Shown: piece after piece, positions 44,875 through 53,506 of the stretch
How positions within the stretch are numbered: the stretch's first letter is position 1
Layout of the letters: each line of letters opens with the position of its first letter
Made by a program: the position numbers and the translations under genes
Source of the DNA: an uncultured Gammaproteobacteria bacterium
Lineage (GTDB): Bacteria; Pseudomonadota; Gammaproteobacteria; Eutrophobiales; Eutrophobiaceae
DNA: 64,000 nucleotides
Direction: 5' to 3'
Assembly (NCBI GenBank): GCA_943788815.1
Contig: CALSRS010000001.1
Span: 1,611,501 to 1,675,500 of the forward strand
The notes under the pieces: model-generated
The model's database searches: none
Told to the model about the DNA's origin: nothing
The model's input: the letters and a program-made list of their open reading frames with translations, nothing else

Positions 44875-44936
44875 AAGTACATTTTAACCTTGATATCAGT
44901 GTTAGAATAGGATGGCATAATATAAAGGATACTGAA

Positions 44937-46256
44937 GTGAAAAGCGCAGAATTTGAAACCACTGTAAATGACGCAATTCAATATGCTCGCAATAAAGGTG
45001 TGGCCGCGGTTGAAGCGAACATCGGTTCAGGAACCGGTTTTTCTGTCACTGCCAGATTAGGAGAAGTTGAAACTGTGGAGCACCAAAATGATAAAGGCTT
45101 GAGCATTACGCTTTATATCGGCACTAAAAAAGGAAGTGCTAGCACCTCAGATTTTTCTACCAAGGCTCTTGAGGAAACTATAGATGCAGCATATGCCATT
45201 GCCAGTCATTCCGGTGAAGATGATTGTGCGGGACTTATTGAATCTGAATACCTTGCAAAAGATATCCCCGAACTTGAGCTTTCAAATGATTGGGAAATTT
45301 CGCCTGAATCGGCTATTGAAATGGCTAAAGAATGTGAAGATATTGCACGTCAATATGACAATAAAATCACCAATTCAGAGGGAGCCACAATTCAGACTTA
45401 TTGTGGGCAACACTATTATGGAAATAGCCATGGGTTTACTGGCGGCTGGGAATGGACGACACATTCAATAGATTGTAGCGTTATTGCAGAGTCAGATGGG
45501 CACATGCAACGTGACGGCTGGTATACGCGCGCTCGCGACCCTCAAGTACTGGAAAACAACAAATCTGTTGGTGAAAAGGCCGCGATTAGAGCAATAAAAC
45601 GTCTGGACTCAAGAAAGACTCCAACTTCAAATGTTCCTGTAATTTTTGAAGCCCAAGTTGCAAGCAGCCTGTTCGGATCATTGGTCAATGGGATATCTGG
45701 CAGTGCTCAATATCGAAAATCTTCATTTTTACTGGATAAAAAAGATAAAAAAATATTTCCCGACCACATTAACATCGAGGAAAGGCCTCACATAAAAAAA
45801 GCCATTGGCAGCAGTCCGTTTGACAATGATGGAATGGCTACTTGCAACAGATCTATTATCAAAGATGGCGTTTTACAAGGTTATTTACTAAGTGCCTATT
45901 CGGCTAGAAAATTAAACATGAAACCAACCGGAAACGCTGGCGGAATACACAACCTGATAGTTAAGCCTGGGCCTGACGATTTAGACGCTATGATCAAAAA
46001 TATGGGGAAGGGCTTACTGGTAACTGATCTTATAGGGTTTGGCATAAACCTTGTAACAGGGGACTACTCCAGAGGAGCGGCAGGCTTTTGGATAGAAAAC
46101 GGTGAGATACAATATCCTGTTGAAGAAATAACAATTGCCGGAAACTTATCTGATATGTTTGCGCAGATTGTTACTACAGGAAAGGATATTGACGTCAGGG
46201 GAAATATTCAGACAGGTTCAGTCTGGTTAGAAAATATGACGGTTGCAGGTAGTTAA
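44937..46256 (+). CDS. pmbA: Metalloprotease PmbA (TldE)
   Basis: The non-metal partner of TldD; together they process microcin precursors and antitoxins in the cytoplasm. The 439-residue protein has the TldE/PmbA pattern, including GFTGGWEWTTHSIDCSVIAE and GGIHNLIVKPG and a C-terminal AGNLSDMFAQIVTTGKDIDV. It starts with GTG at 44937. TldD itself is not in the window. A RiPP locus lies 5 kb away, but PmbA is a housekeeping protein. Confidence 0.92.
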   Translation: MKSAEFETTVNDAIQYARNKGVAAVEANIGSGTGFSVTARLGEVETVEHQNDKGLSITLYIGTKKGSASTSDFSTKALEETIDAAYAIASHSGEDDCAGLIESEYLAKDIPELELSNDWEISPESAIEMAKECEDIARQYDNKITNSEGATIQTYCGQHYYGNSHGFTGGWEWTTHSIDCSVIAESDGHMQRDGWYTRARDPQVLENNKSVGEKAAIRAIKRLDSRKTPTSNVPVIFEAQVASSLFGSLVNGISGSAQYRKSSFLLDKKDKKIFPDHINIEERPHIKKAIGSSPFDNDGMATCNRSIIKDGVLQGYLLSAYSARKLNMKPTGNAGGIHNLIVKPGPDDLDAMIKNMGKGLLVTDLIGFGINLVTGDYSRGAAGFWIENGEIQYPVEEITIAGNLSDMFAQIVTTGKDIDVRGNIQTGSVWLENMTVAGS

Positions 46257-46334
46257 AATTTCACTGGGCCAGAAACCGTGGAATATAAAAAGAGATACAG
46301 GTAGGATCATAGTTATAAAAATTGCATAAACCTG

Positions 46335-47288
46335 ATGAATCTACCTGAACAAAATATATCCCAGCATTCTATAACAAGCGGATTATCCAGTATCATTGAT
46401 ACTGCCAATCAGATTATCCTCGGCAAAGAAACTGTCATTCGCCTGTCACTGGCTTGCATGATTGCAAGAGGGCATTTATTAATTGAAGATACGCCTGGTG
46501 TGGGAAAAACTACGCTGGCCCATGTACTTGCAAAAATTTTGGGACTTAGTTATCAACGCATCCAGTTTACCAGTGATATGTTGCCAGCAGATATACTGGG
46601 TGTATCGGTATTTGATAGACAAAGCGGTAAATTTGCATTCCATCCCGGACCGATTTTTTCCCAGTTTATTCTTGCAGACGAAGTTAATCGAGCGACGCCC
46701 AGGGCACAAAGTGCCTTGCTTGAAGCCATGGAGGAAAACCAGATCACATTAGAGGGAGAGACAAGAAATTTACCAGAACCATTCTTTGTTATCGCCACAC
46801 AAAACCCCTCCAATCAAATTGGAACATTTCCGCTACCAGAATCACAGCTCGATCGGTTTATGATGAGATTACATCTGGGGTATCCAGATAATGCTGCAGA
46901 AAGAGAACTGCTCAAAGGCAGAGACAGACGGGAAATGTTAGTCGAGCTTACGACGGAATTTACTCCTGAAAAGTTGCTTGAATTGCAAAAACAGGCACCT
47001 ACAGTAATCGTTTCTGACGCGATTCTTGATTATTTACAGGACTTACTTGAATTTAGCCGGGTATCACCTGACTTTAACAATGGTCTTTCACCCCGTGCCG
47101 GACTTGCGATCATGCGTTGCTCGCAGGCATGGTCATTGCTTCATGGAAGAGACCATGTATTACCTGAAGATATACAGGCAGTATTGCCAAGTGTAGTCAG
47201 TCACCGTCTGATACCAACAAATGAAAAATTTTCACATTCACCTGAAATGGTGTCTAACCTACTAATCAAGCAAGTACCCATACCCTGA
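46335..47288 (+). CDS. MoxR-family AAA+ ATPase
   Basis: A 317-residue AAA+ chaperone-like ATPase. Walker A is DTPGVGKTTLAHVLAK, and Walker B is ILADEVNRATPRAQSALLEAMEE. Sensor regions follow in IATQNPSNQ and PESQLDRFMMRL. It heads a MoxR-DUF58-TgpA operon (gaps of 27 bases and an 11-base overlap). Such systems are thought to assemble or activate metal or cell-surface proteins; the target here is unknown. Confidence 0.92.
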   Translation: MNLPEQNISQHSITSGLSSIIDTANQIILGKETVIRLSLACMIARGHLLIEDTPGVGKTTLAHVLAKILGLSYQRIQFTSDMLPADILGVSVFDRQSGKFAFHPGPIFSQFILADEVNRATPRAQSALLEAMEENQITLEGETRNLPEPFFVIATQNPSNQIGTFPLPESQLDRFMMRLHLGYPDNAAERELLKGRDRREMLVELTTEFTPEKLLELQKQAPTVIVSDAILDYLQDLLEFSRVSPDFNNGLSPRAGLAIMRCSQAWSLLHGRDHVLPEDIQAVLPSVVSHRLIPTNEKFSHSPEMVSNLLIKQVPIP

Positions 47289-47315
47289 TTTCATTCTGTA
47301 AAGAAAAATACCAGT

Positions 47316-48281
47316 ATGTCTGACTCAATCATCCTGGAACAAAAAACTCTGGGTTCACAAATCAGCAATTCTATGGATAGAAAGCGCTTATATATATTTC
47401 CGACTCAACACGGGATTATATTTGCATTTATGCTTGTCGTGATGTTGTTGGGATCTATCAATTACACCAATAGCATGGCATACATGCTGACATTCCTGTT
47501 GGGAAGTCTATACATGGTAGCTATGTTACAAACCTACAAAAATCTTAAAGGCATGGTATTAAAAACCAGCAATGCCAAATCAGTTTTTGCAGAGGAGGTT
47601 GCGGAATTTCCTGTCGTAATAATTAACCGCACAACAACTGATAGACGAAGCATTTATATTCATCCTTGGCCTAAAAAAAGAAAAAAATATAAATCCCGTC
47701 ATCAGGGTAAAGAATTTTCCAACATAACCCCGGGAGAAATACATCGAGGCATCCTCCCTGTAAAAACTCAGGTTAGAGGACGCTTACTAGCTGGCCGGTT
47801 GCGTATTTACTCCGTATATCCCCTGGGAATATTTCGTGCATGGTCATATATGAACTGTACAAGTTACTGTCTTGTGTATCCAAAACCAGCAGGCTCGACA
47901 GAGCTTCCCTTGTATTCTGAAGATCCAATGCGTGACCATTTTGGTGAGCAATCTGGTACTGATGATTTTATAGGTGTGAGGCAATACCGATCTGGAGATT
48001 CAATACGCAATATAGATTGGAAGGCCGTAGCAAGAGAGCAGGGCGTTCTGGTTAAAAAATTTGCTGGCAGCGGCGCAAGACAACTTGTATTACATTGGGA
48101 ACATACCAGGAATATTGGTGACGTAGAAAAAAGACTATCACAACTTGCATTATGGATAATTATTGCAGAACGCGAAGGTATACGTTATGGCCTTGAGTTA
48201 CCAGGCTATAGCATCTCTACAGGCAGCGGAGAACTGCATAGACACCAGTGCCTAAAGGCGCTCGCTGAACATGGCACTTAA
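47316..48281 (+). CDS. DUF58 domain protein
   Basis: Two hydrophobic segments (about 30-70) precede a DUF58 domain carrying the family segment GVRQYRSGDSIRNIDWKAVAR, with the adhesion-like MIDAS-type fold inferred. The protein is 321 residues. It pairs with the MoxR ATPase upstream and the TgpA transglutaminase downstream, the standard three-gene set. Confidence 0.9.
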   Translation: MSDSIILEQKTLGSQISNSMDRKRLYIFPTQHGIIFAFMLVVMLLGSINYTNSMAYMLTFLLGSLYMVAMLQTYKNLKGMVLKTSNAKSVFAEEVAEFPVVIINRTTTDRRSIYIHPWPKKRKKYKSRHQGKEFSNITPGEIHRGILPVKTQVRGRLLAGRLRIYSVYPLGIFRAWSYMNCTSYCLVYPKPAGSTELPLYSEDPMRDHFGEQSGTDDFIGVRQYRSGDSIRNIDWKAVAREQGVLVKKFAGSGARQLVLHWEHTRNIGDVEKRLSQLALWIIIAEREGIRYGLELPGYSISTGSGELHRHQCLKALAEHGT

Positions 48282-50271
48282 TAGCTTAACGCTACGTAAT
48301 CATAAGATATCACCAGAGTTACTCTGGTTGTCTATAGGCGTTGGGATGTGTGTATTACCACACACATTACATATCCCGCCATGGTCATCATTGATTTTCT
48401 TTGGACTGCTTTTATTTCGCTTATTACTAAATGAAAAAACTGTCAGAAAATATTTCGTTACCATGCTTTTTTTTCGGCTCGCCATAGGAGGAATTATTTT
48501 CACCGGTGTTTTTGTTACATACGGCACTATGGTAGGACGTGATGCAGGAGTAACCCTGCTTGTTTTGCTTGGAGGAATGAAATTATTGGAAATTAAAGCA
48601 GAGCGTGATTACTTTATCTCTGTCTACATAGGTTTTTTATTGATACTGACCAACTTTTTTTATTTACAAACCTTGCCGGTCAGCTTATACATGGGTGTTG
48701 CCGTACTCGTTCTTATAGCATCTCTAGTCAGTTTTAACGACAGAGGCCATGCCTTTAACCTGAAAGGACGATTGAAAGCTGCGACAGCACTTTACATTTA
48801 CGCTTTACCGTTAATGTTGATAATGTTTCTGTTATTTCCCCGAGTCTCTGGACCTTTATGGGGACTACCTAAAGATGCGCAGTCAGGTATTAGCGGTATT
48901 GATGATGAAATGATACCGGGCTCTATAAGTGAACTCATACTCTCAGATGCCGTTGCATTCCGAGTCGAATTTAATGGGCCCGTCCCCGACAAATCGAAGC
49001 TGTATTGGCGAGGCCCCGTATTGTGGTATACGGATGGATTTAAGTGGGTGCCTGATATACCCAAACAGCCTGACTTAACCATCAATTATGCTTCACAAGC
49101 TCTGAGTTACACGGTGACACTGGAACCAACCGACAAAAACTGGTTGTTCTCACTCGATATTCCAAACGAGGCAGCACAAGGCAGTAAACTCACTCATGAT
49201 TTACAGCTACGCACTCGCCGTTCAGTTATCAATCGTACTCGTTATGAATTAACTTCATTTGTTGATTATGAAATGCATTCAAATAATCCTGAGGAACTGG
49301 AGAATGCTTTGCAACTACCAGGAAGATACCATCCTCGTACGATAGCATTAGCCAATTCCTGGCGCAACGAAGGACTCAGCGACAGGGCAATTGTTCAACG
49401 CGCATTGAATCATTTTAATCAGGAGCCCTTTTTCTACACATTAACTCCACCTATATTTATTAATGACAACATTGACGAATTTATGTTTGAGTCCAGACAG
49501 GGATTTTGTGAACACTATGCTGCTGCATTTACCATCCTTATGCGTGCAGCTGGTATCCCAACAAGGGTGGTTACTGGCTATCAGGGTGGCACCATTAACC
49601 CCGTTGGAGAATATTTAATCGTCTACCAAAGAGATGCTCACGCCTGGACAGAAATATGGCTAGGCGAAGATGGTGGTTGGGTCAGGATAGATCCAACCTC
49701 GGCTGTCTCACCCTCCAGAGTAACAGAAGGTATTCAAAGTGCACTGCCAGATTCTCTGATAAATGTGCCTCCTGGTATTTTTAATAATGGGTTTTCCAGA
49801 GGCCTATGGGAAAACATGAACAATACATTCGATGCGATAAACAACCGCTGGAACCAGTGGGTCCTGGGCTATGACAGAAACAGGCAAAGGTTCTTCTTTA
49901 GCCAGTTGGGTTTTGGGAGACTAGGCAGAGATGAGCTGATGATCGGACTTATAATTATGCTGCTGATTAGTCTTGGCATTATCAGTTACAGCATGTTCAG
50001 ACAAACAGAAATCAAATCAGACAAGGCCAAGTCATGGTATGAAAAATTTAAACGACGTCTGTCAAATATAGGTATAAGCACGTACGAACATGAAGGGCCC
50101 ATAGACCTTGCAGAGCGTGCCAGTAAGCAAAGAAAAGATTTAGCAGATTCAATAAATGAGATATGCCAGGCCTATGTTGATGTAAGGTATAAAGGCAAGC
50201 TGGAAACTTTAGGTGTGCTGGAACAGAAAATTAAATCGTTTAAACCAAAAAAGCGGTCCAGTCAGTTTTAA
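48271..50271 (+). CDS. Transglutaminase-like membrane protein TgpA
   Basis: About six N-terminal membrane helices (DUF3488) precede a periplasmic transglutaminase core with FCEHYAAAFTILMRAAGIPTR (catalytic Cys), RDAHAWTEIWL (His) and VRIDPTSAVSP (Asp). A final helix (LMIGLIIMLLISLGIISYSM) precedes a cytoplasmic tail of about 80 residues. In Pseudomonas this family is essential, with an unclear target in the envelope. The 666-residue gene overlaps DUF58 by 11 bases and the macrodomain gene by one. Confidence 0.9.
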   Translation: MALNSLTLRNHKISPELLWLSIGVGMCVLPHTLHIPPWSSLIFFGLLLFRLLLNEKTVRKYFVTMLFFRLAIGGIIFTGVFVTYGTMVGRDAGVTLLVLLGGMKLLEIKAERDYFISVYIGFLLILTNFFYLQTLPVSLYMGVAVLVLIASLVSFNDRGHAFNLKGRLKAATALYIYALPLMLIMFLLFPRVSGPLWGLPKDAQSGISGIDDEMIPGSISELILSDAVAFRVEFNGPVPDKSKLYWRGPVLWYTDGFKWVPDIPKQPDLTINYASQALSYTVTLEPTDKNWLFSLDIPNEAAQGSKLTHDLQLRTRRSVINRTRYELTSFVDYEMHSNNPEELENALQLPGRYHPRTIALANSWRNEGLSDRAIVQRALNHFNQEPFFYTLTPPIFINDNIDEFMFESRQGFCEHYAAAFTILMRAAGIPTRVVTGYQGGTINPVGEYLIVYQRDAHAWTEIWLGEDGGWVRIDPTSAVSPSRVTEGIQSALPDSLINVPPGIFNNGFSRGLWENMNNTFDAINNRWNQWVLGYDRNRQRFFFSQLGFGRLGRDELMIGLIIMLLISLGIISYSMFRQTEIKSDKAKSWYEKFKRRLSNIGISTYEHEGPIDLAERASKQRKDLADSINEICQAYVDVRYKGKLETLGVLEQKIKSFKPKKRSSQF

Positions 50272-50828
50272 TGAGGAAAATAGTTGCTGCAAATAATCTT
50301 GCAATTGAAACTGTCATGGGTGACATTACTGATCAACCAGACATTGATATAATTGTAAATGCTGCTAACGCACAACTGACCTCAGGTGGTGGAGTTGCAG
50401 GTGCTATACATACCAAAGCAGGATCTTCTTTAGCAGAAGAATGTCAGCAATTTGCGCCAATTAAACCTGGCCAAGCCATTATTACCAGCGCCCATAATCT
50501 ACCAAATAAATATATCATACATTGTCTTGGACCTGTGTTCGGCGTTGACCACCCAGAGGAAAAATTACTGGCGTCGTGTTATCGAAGCGCACTTAATTTG
50601 GCAGAATCTTATGCCACCAATAGCATTGCATTTCCTGCTATTTCAACCGGAATATTTGGATACCCGTTCGCAGATGCCGCATCAGTTTGCATCGATGTGA
50701 TAATGAAATTTAATGGCTTTAAAAATCTTAATCTAATCAGGATGGTATTATGGAGACGCTCAGATTATGATAATTTTAATAACGTGTTAAATGAGAAGTT
50801 ATACTCTCATCAACACAAACAATATTGA
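50271..50828 (+). CDS. Macrodomain ADP-ribose hydrolase-like protein
   Basis: A 185-residue macro domain. GDITDQPDIDIIVNAANAQLTSGGGVAGAIH is the phosphate/ribose loop, and ISTGIFGYPFADAASVC is the second conserved loop. It matches MacroD/YmdB-type enzymes that deacetylate O-acetyl-ADP-ribose or reverse ADP-ribosylation. Its start overlaps the TgpA stop by one base, so it is the last gene of the MoxR-DUF58-TgpA operon; this linkage is unusual. Confidence 0.92.
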   Translation: MRKIVAANNLAIETVMGDITDQPDIDIIVNAANAQLTSGGGVAGAIHTKAGSSLAEECQQFAPIKPGQAIITSAHNLPNKYIIHCLGPVFGVDHPEEKLLASCYRSALNLAESYATNSIAFPAISTGIFGYPFADAASVCIDVIMKFNGFKNLNLIRMVLWRRSDYDNFNNVLNEKLYSHQHKQY

Positions 50829-50970
50829 GCATAGTTAATTCATCAGGCATCAAATGTAAAAATCAAAATACATGTAACTTTAAGATCTAAGCAACCGAAT
50901 CTAATCTCACACAACAATTATAATGTGTAATAATTTCAAATAGATAAAACTATAAATACAGGAATAAATC

Positions 50971-51237
50971 ATGAAAAAATTAAATAAATCAATTGCAGTA
51001 ACGAGCGCAATAACGGCAGCATTATTACTTGCATCTACAGGGCCAGCAGTTGCTCAGAGTGCAAGTATGGAAAAGTGTTTTGGTATTGCAAAAGCAGGCA
51101 AGAATGATTGTGCTGCCGGCCCAGGCACTTCCTGCGCAGGGACCAGCACGAAGGACGCTCAGGGAAATGCATGGATGTATATTCCCGCTGGCACATGCGA
51201 AAAGATTGTAGGCGGATCATTAACAGCCAAAAAATAA
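50971..51237 (+). CDS. bufA1: Bufferin precursor peptide (DUF2282)
   Basis: An 88-residue precursor. Residues 1-29 are a Sec signal ending in VAQS, and the core is about 59 residues with four cysteines, C36, C47, C55 and C76. [18 protein letters not shown] and [12 protein letters not shown] match the DUF2282 bufferin type. In characterised bufferins an MNIO enzyme converts Cys residues to copper-binding heterocycles before export. The gene is followed by a weak terminator, then bufB, bufC and bufD. A TATAAT box lies at 50919-50924. Confidence 0.88.
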   Translation: MKKLNKSIAVTSAITAALLLASTGPAVAQSASMEKCFGIAKAGKNDCAAGPGTSCAGTSTKDAQGNAWMYIPAGTCEKIVGGSLTAKK

Positions 51238-51266
51238 GAGATGATATAAAACCTGAAGACATGAAA

Positions 51267-51291
51267 GGCCGGTGTAATCTACCGGTCTTTT
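51267..51291 (+). terminator. Hairpin between bufA1 and bufB
   Basis: GGCCGGT and ACCGGTC pair (one G-U) around GTAATCT and are followed by four T residues. It may partly stop transcription, so the precursor would be made in excess of the modifying enzymes, as in other RiPP operons. Confidence 0.6.
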
Positions 51292-51320
51292 AACTTCACC
51301 GCTTAGAATCTTAATCGTTA

Positions 51321-52184
51321 ATGCAAACTTTTCTTCCATCCACCTCAGGCATTAGTCTTAAACCCAAGCATTACAAGCTAATACTTGAAACAGAACCAAA
51401 AGTTGGCTGGTTTGAGGTGCATCCGGAAAATTACATGGGAAATGGGGGTGCCCCTCATAAATATCTGACTGAGATTCGTAGTCTATACCCTCTCTCCATG
51501 CATGGCGTAGGAATGTCTTTGGGATCAGCCACTAAAATTAATGAAGACCATCTGAACGCACTTTGTAAACTTGTAAAACGTTATCAACCTCAAATGATAT
51601 CCGAACATTTGTCCTGGAGCAGATTAGGAAACACCTACTTAAATGATTTACTTCCCCTGCCATATACTGACGAAAGCCTTAAGGTGATTGTAAATAATAT
51701 TGATCGCACTCAAACAACCTTGGGGAGAAAAATACTTATAGAAAATCCTTCCATATACCTCGCTTTTAATAACAGCACTTATAGTGAACCTGAATTTCTA
51801 AATAACCTAGTTGAACAAAGTGGTTGTGGATTATTACTAGATGTAAATAATATATTTGTTTCTGCATGTAATCAGGGATTTGATCCCTACAACTACATAC
51901 GCAAGATAAAAACAGAAGCTGTTGGTGAGATTCACCTTGCAGGCCACACAGTACAAAAAATTAACGACACTGAGATTCGTATCGATGATCATGGCTCAAA
52001 AGTCATAGAAGAAGTGTGGAGTCTCTTTTCGTTCGCAATTAAATATATTGGTAACCGAGTACCGGTGATGATTGAATGGGATACTGATATACCAGAATTA
52101 TCGGTACTAATTGATGAAATGAAAAAAGCAAATGCTATGATGAATAAAATTATTACCTCATCCAAAAAAATGTCTGCAGCATGA
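51321..52184 (+). CDS. bufB: MNIO enzyme of the bufferin locus (DUF692)
   Basis: A TIM-barrel multinuclear non-haem iron oxidative enzyme. DUF692 marks are GISLKPKHYKLIL, VHPENYMG, HGVGMSLGS and EHLSWSR (metal His), ILIENPSIYL, DVNNIFVSACNQGFDP and EIHLAGHT. In bufferin systems it oxidises Cys residues of the precursor. The length, 287 residues, is typical. It overlaps the DUF2063 partner by 4 bases. Confidence 0.92.
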   Translation: MQTFLPSTSGISLKPKHYKLILETEPKVGWFEVHPENYMGNGGAPHKYLTEIRSLYPLSMHGVGMSLGSATKINEDHLNALCKLVKRYQPQMISEHLSWSRLGNTYLNDLLPLPYTDESLKVIVNNIDRTQTTLGRKILIENPSIYLAFNNSTYSEPEFLNNLVEQSGCGLLLDVNNIFVSACNQGFDPYNYIRKIKTEAVGEIHLAGHTVQKINDTEIRIDDHGSKVIEEVWSLFSFAIKYIGNRVPVMIEWDTDIPELSVLIDEMKKANAMMNKIITSSKKMSAA

Positions 52185-52969
52185 GCAAATCTTTACCATT
52201 AATCGAGCTACAGAGAAATTTTACCCAATGTCTGTTTGATAATAATTTACATGCAGACTACTTGCCCTTAGACGATGCAACAAAATCAACCAATGATCAA
52301 CGTCTTGATATTTACCGAAATAATATTTTTTATTCGTTAAAAAATGCTCTTGCAGAATTATATCCGGTATTTAAACGTTTAACCGGAGACGATTTTTTCA
52401 ATGGGGCAGGGCTTGCCTACCTTAATATGTATCCACCAGAACAAGCATCGATGGTAAATTTCGGTAAAACATTTCCTGAATTTTTAGAAAAATTTGAGTA
52501 TGCGAGTAACTATAAATGGTTAGCAGATATTGCCCAATTAGAACTTGCTTGGCATCAGTCGTACCATGAAGCTGATACAGTTTCGTTGACCCCTGCTGAT
52601 TTAGCTCATATCCCACCGCACAAATTGGCCGATATGAATCTAAGACTACATCCTTCCTTCAGGTTAATTAATTCAAAATACCCTATTTATAAAATATGGC
52701 TAGCTAACCAGGATGGCGTAGACAATGATGAAACGATAGACCTAGATGCAGGAGGTGATATTTTATGTCTCTATAGGCCACAATATGATGTAATCATTAA
52801 GGTAATAAGCTTAGGGGCTTATGTTTTTTTATCAAACCTTCAACAGGGACAAACTCTGGGGAACGCAATAATCTCTGCAACGGAGTCAGACTCCGGATTT
52901 GCCGCAGAAAAGGTACTTTCTAATTGTTTATTAGAACAATATTTTGAAAAATTAATTGAGGCGAAATAG
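52181..52969 (+). CDS. bufC: MNIO partner protein (DUF2063)
   Basis: A 262-residue DUF2063 protein whose N-terminal part (LDIYRNNIFYSLKNALAELYPVFKRL) is the usual DUF2063 start. It is thought to bring the precursor to the MNIO enzyme. It follows bufB with a 4-base overlap and directly abuts the DoxX gene, whose ATG comes right after its stop. The C-terminal half is less conserved. Confidence 0.88.
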   Translation: MSKSLPLIELQRNFTQCLFDNNLHADYLPLDDATKSTNDQRLDIYRNNIFYSLKNALAELYPVFKRLTGDDFFNGAGLAYLNMYPPEQASMVNFGKTFPEFLEKFEYASNYKWLADIAQLELAWHQSYHEADTVSLTPADLAHIPPHKLADMNLRLHPSFRLINSKYPIYKIWLANQDGVDNDETIDLDAGGDILCLYRPQYDVIIKVISLGAYVFLSNLQQGQTLGNAIISATESDSGFAAEKVLSNCLLEQYFEKLIEAK

Positions 52970-53446
52970 ATGATTAAAAAGATTGGTGTTTTTACTAACA
53001 GCTTAAACAGACTATTTTTAATCTTTCCTGAATCGATTATTGCGCTAATTTCAAGGCTTGCTGTTGCTTCTGTATTCTGGCGTTCTACGCAAACCAAAAT
53101 CTCTGGTGGTGAACTTTTTGGACAAAATTGGAAATTCTGGAGTGTAAATGAGAGTACGGTATTCTTATTCCAATATGAATATTCCTTACCTTTGCTGCCT
53201 TATAAGATGGCGGCCTACCTTGCGACGTTTAGTGAATATTTTCTATCATTGGCTGTTGTATTAGGCTTTGCCACGCGCTTGAGTGCTCTTGGCCTTTTGA
53301 TTATGACCGCTGTAATTCAAGTTTTTGTATACCCCGAATCATGGAGTGTACATATACTGTGGGCTGCAATACTTGTTTACCTCATTAAACATGGTGGCGG
53401 TAAAATATCATTAGATCATTTACTGAATAAAAATATTCCTGCCTGA
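52970..53446 (+). CDS. bufD: DoxX-family membrane protein
   Basis: A 158-residue membrane protein with about four helices, including ISRLAVASVFWRSTQTKISG near residue 25, the typical DoxX opening, and PLLPYKMAAYLATFSEYFLSLAVVLGFATRLSAL. DoxX proteins often close bufferin operons and may help export or redox handling. It begins directly after bufC. Confidence 0.88.
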   Translation: MIKKIGVFTNSLNRLFLIFPESIIALISRLAVASVFWRSTQTKISGGELFGQNWKFWSVNESTVFLFQYEYSLPLLPYKMAAYLATFSEYFLSLAVVLGFATRLSALGLLIMTAVIQVFVYPESWSVHILWAAILVYLIKHGGGKISLDHLLNKNIPA

Positions 53447-53506
53447 GCACACAGACAAATTCAAAGTTTATGTGATGAAAAATCTTTAACTAGAAAACGT
53501 AAGGCA

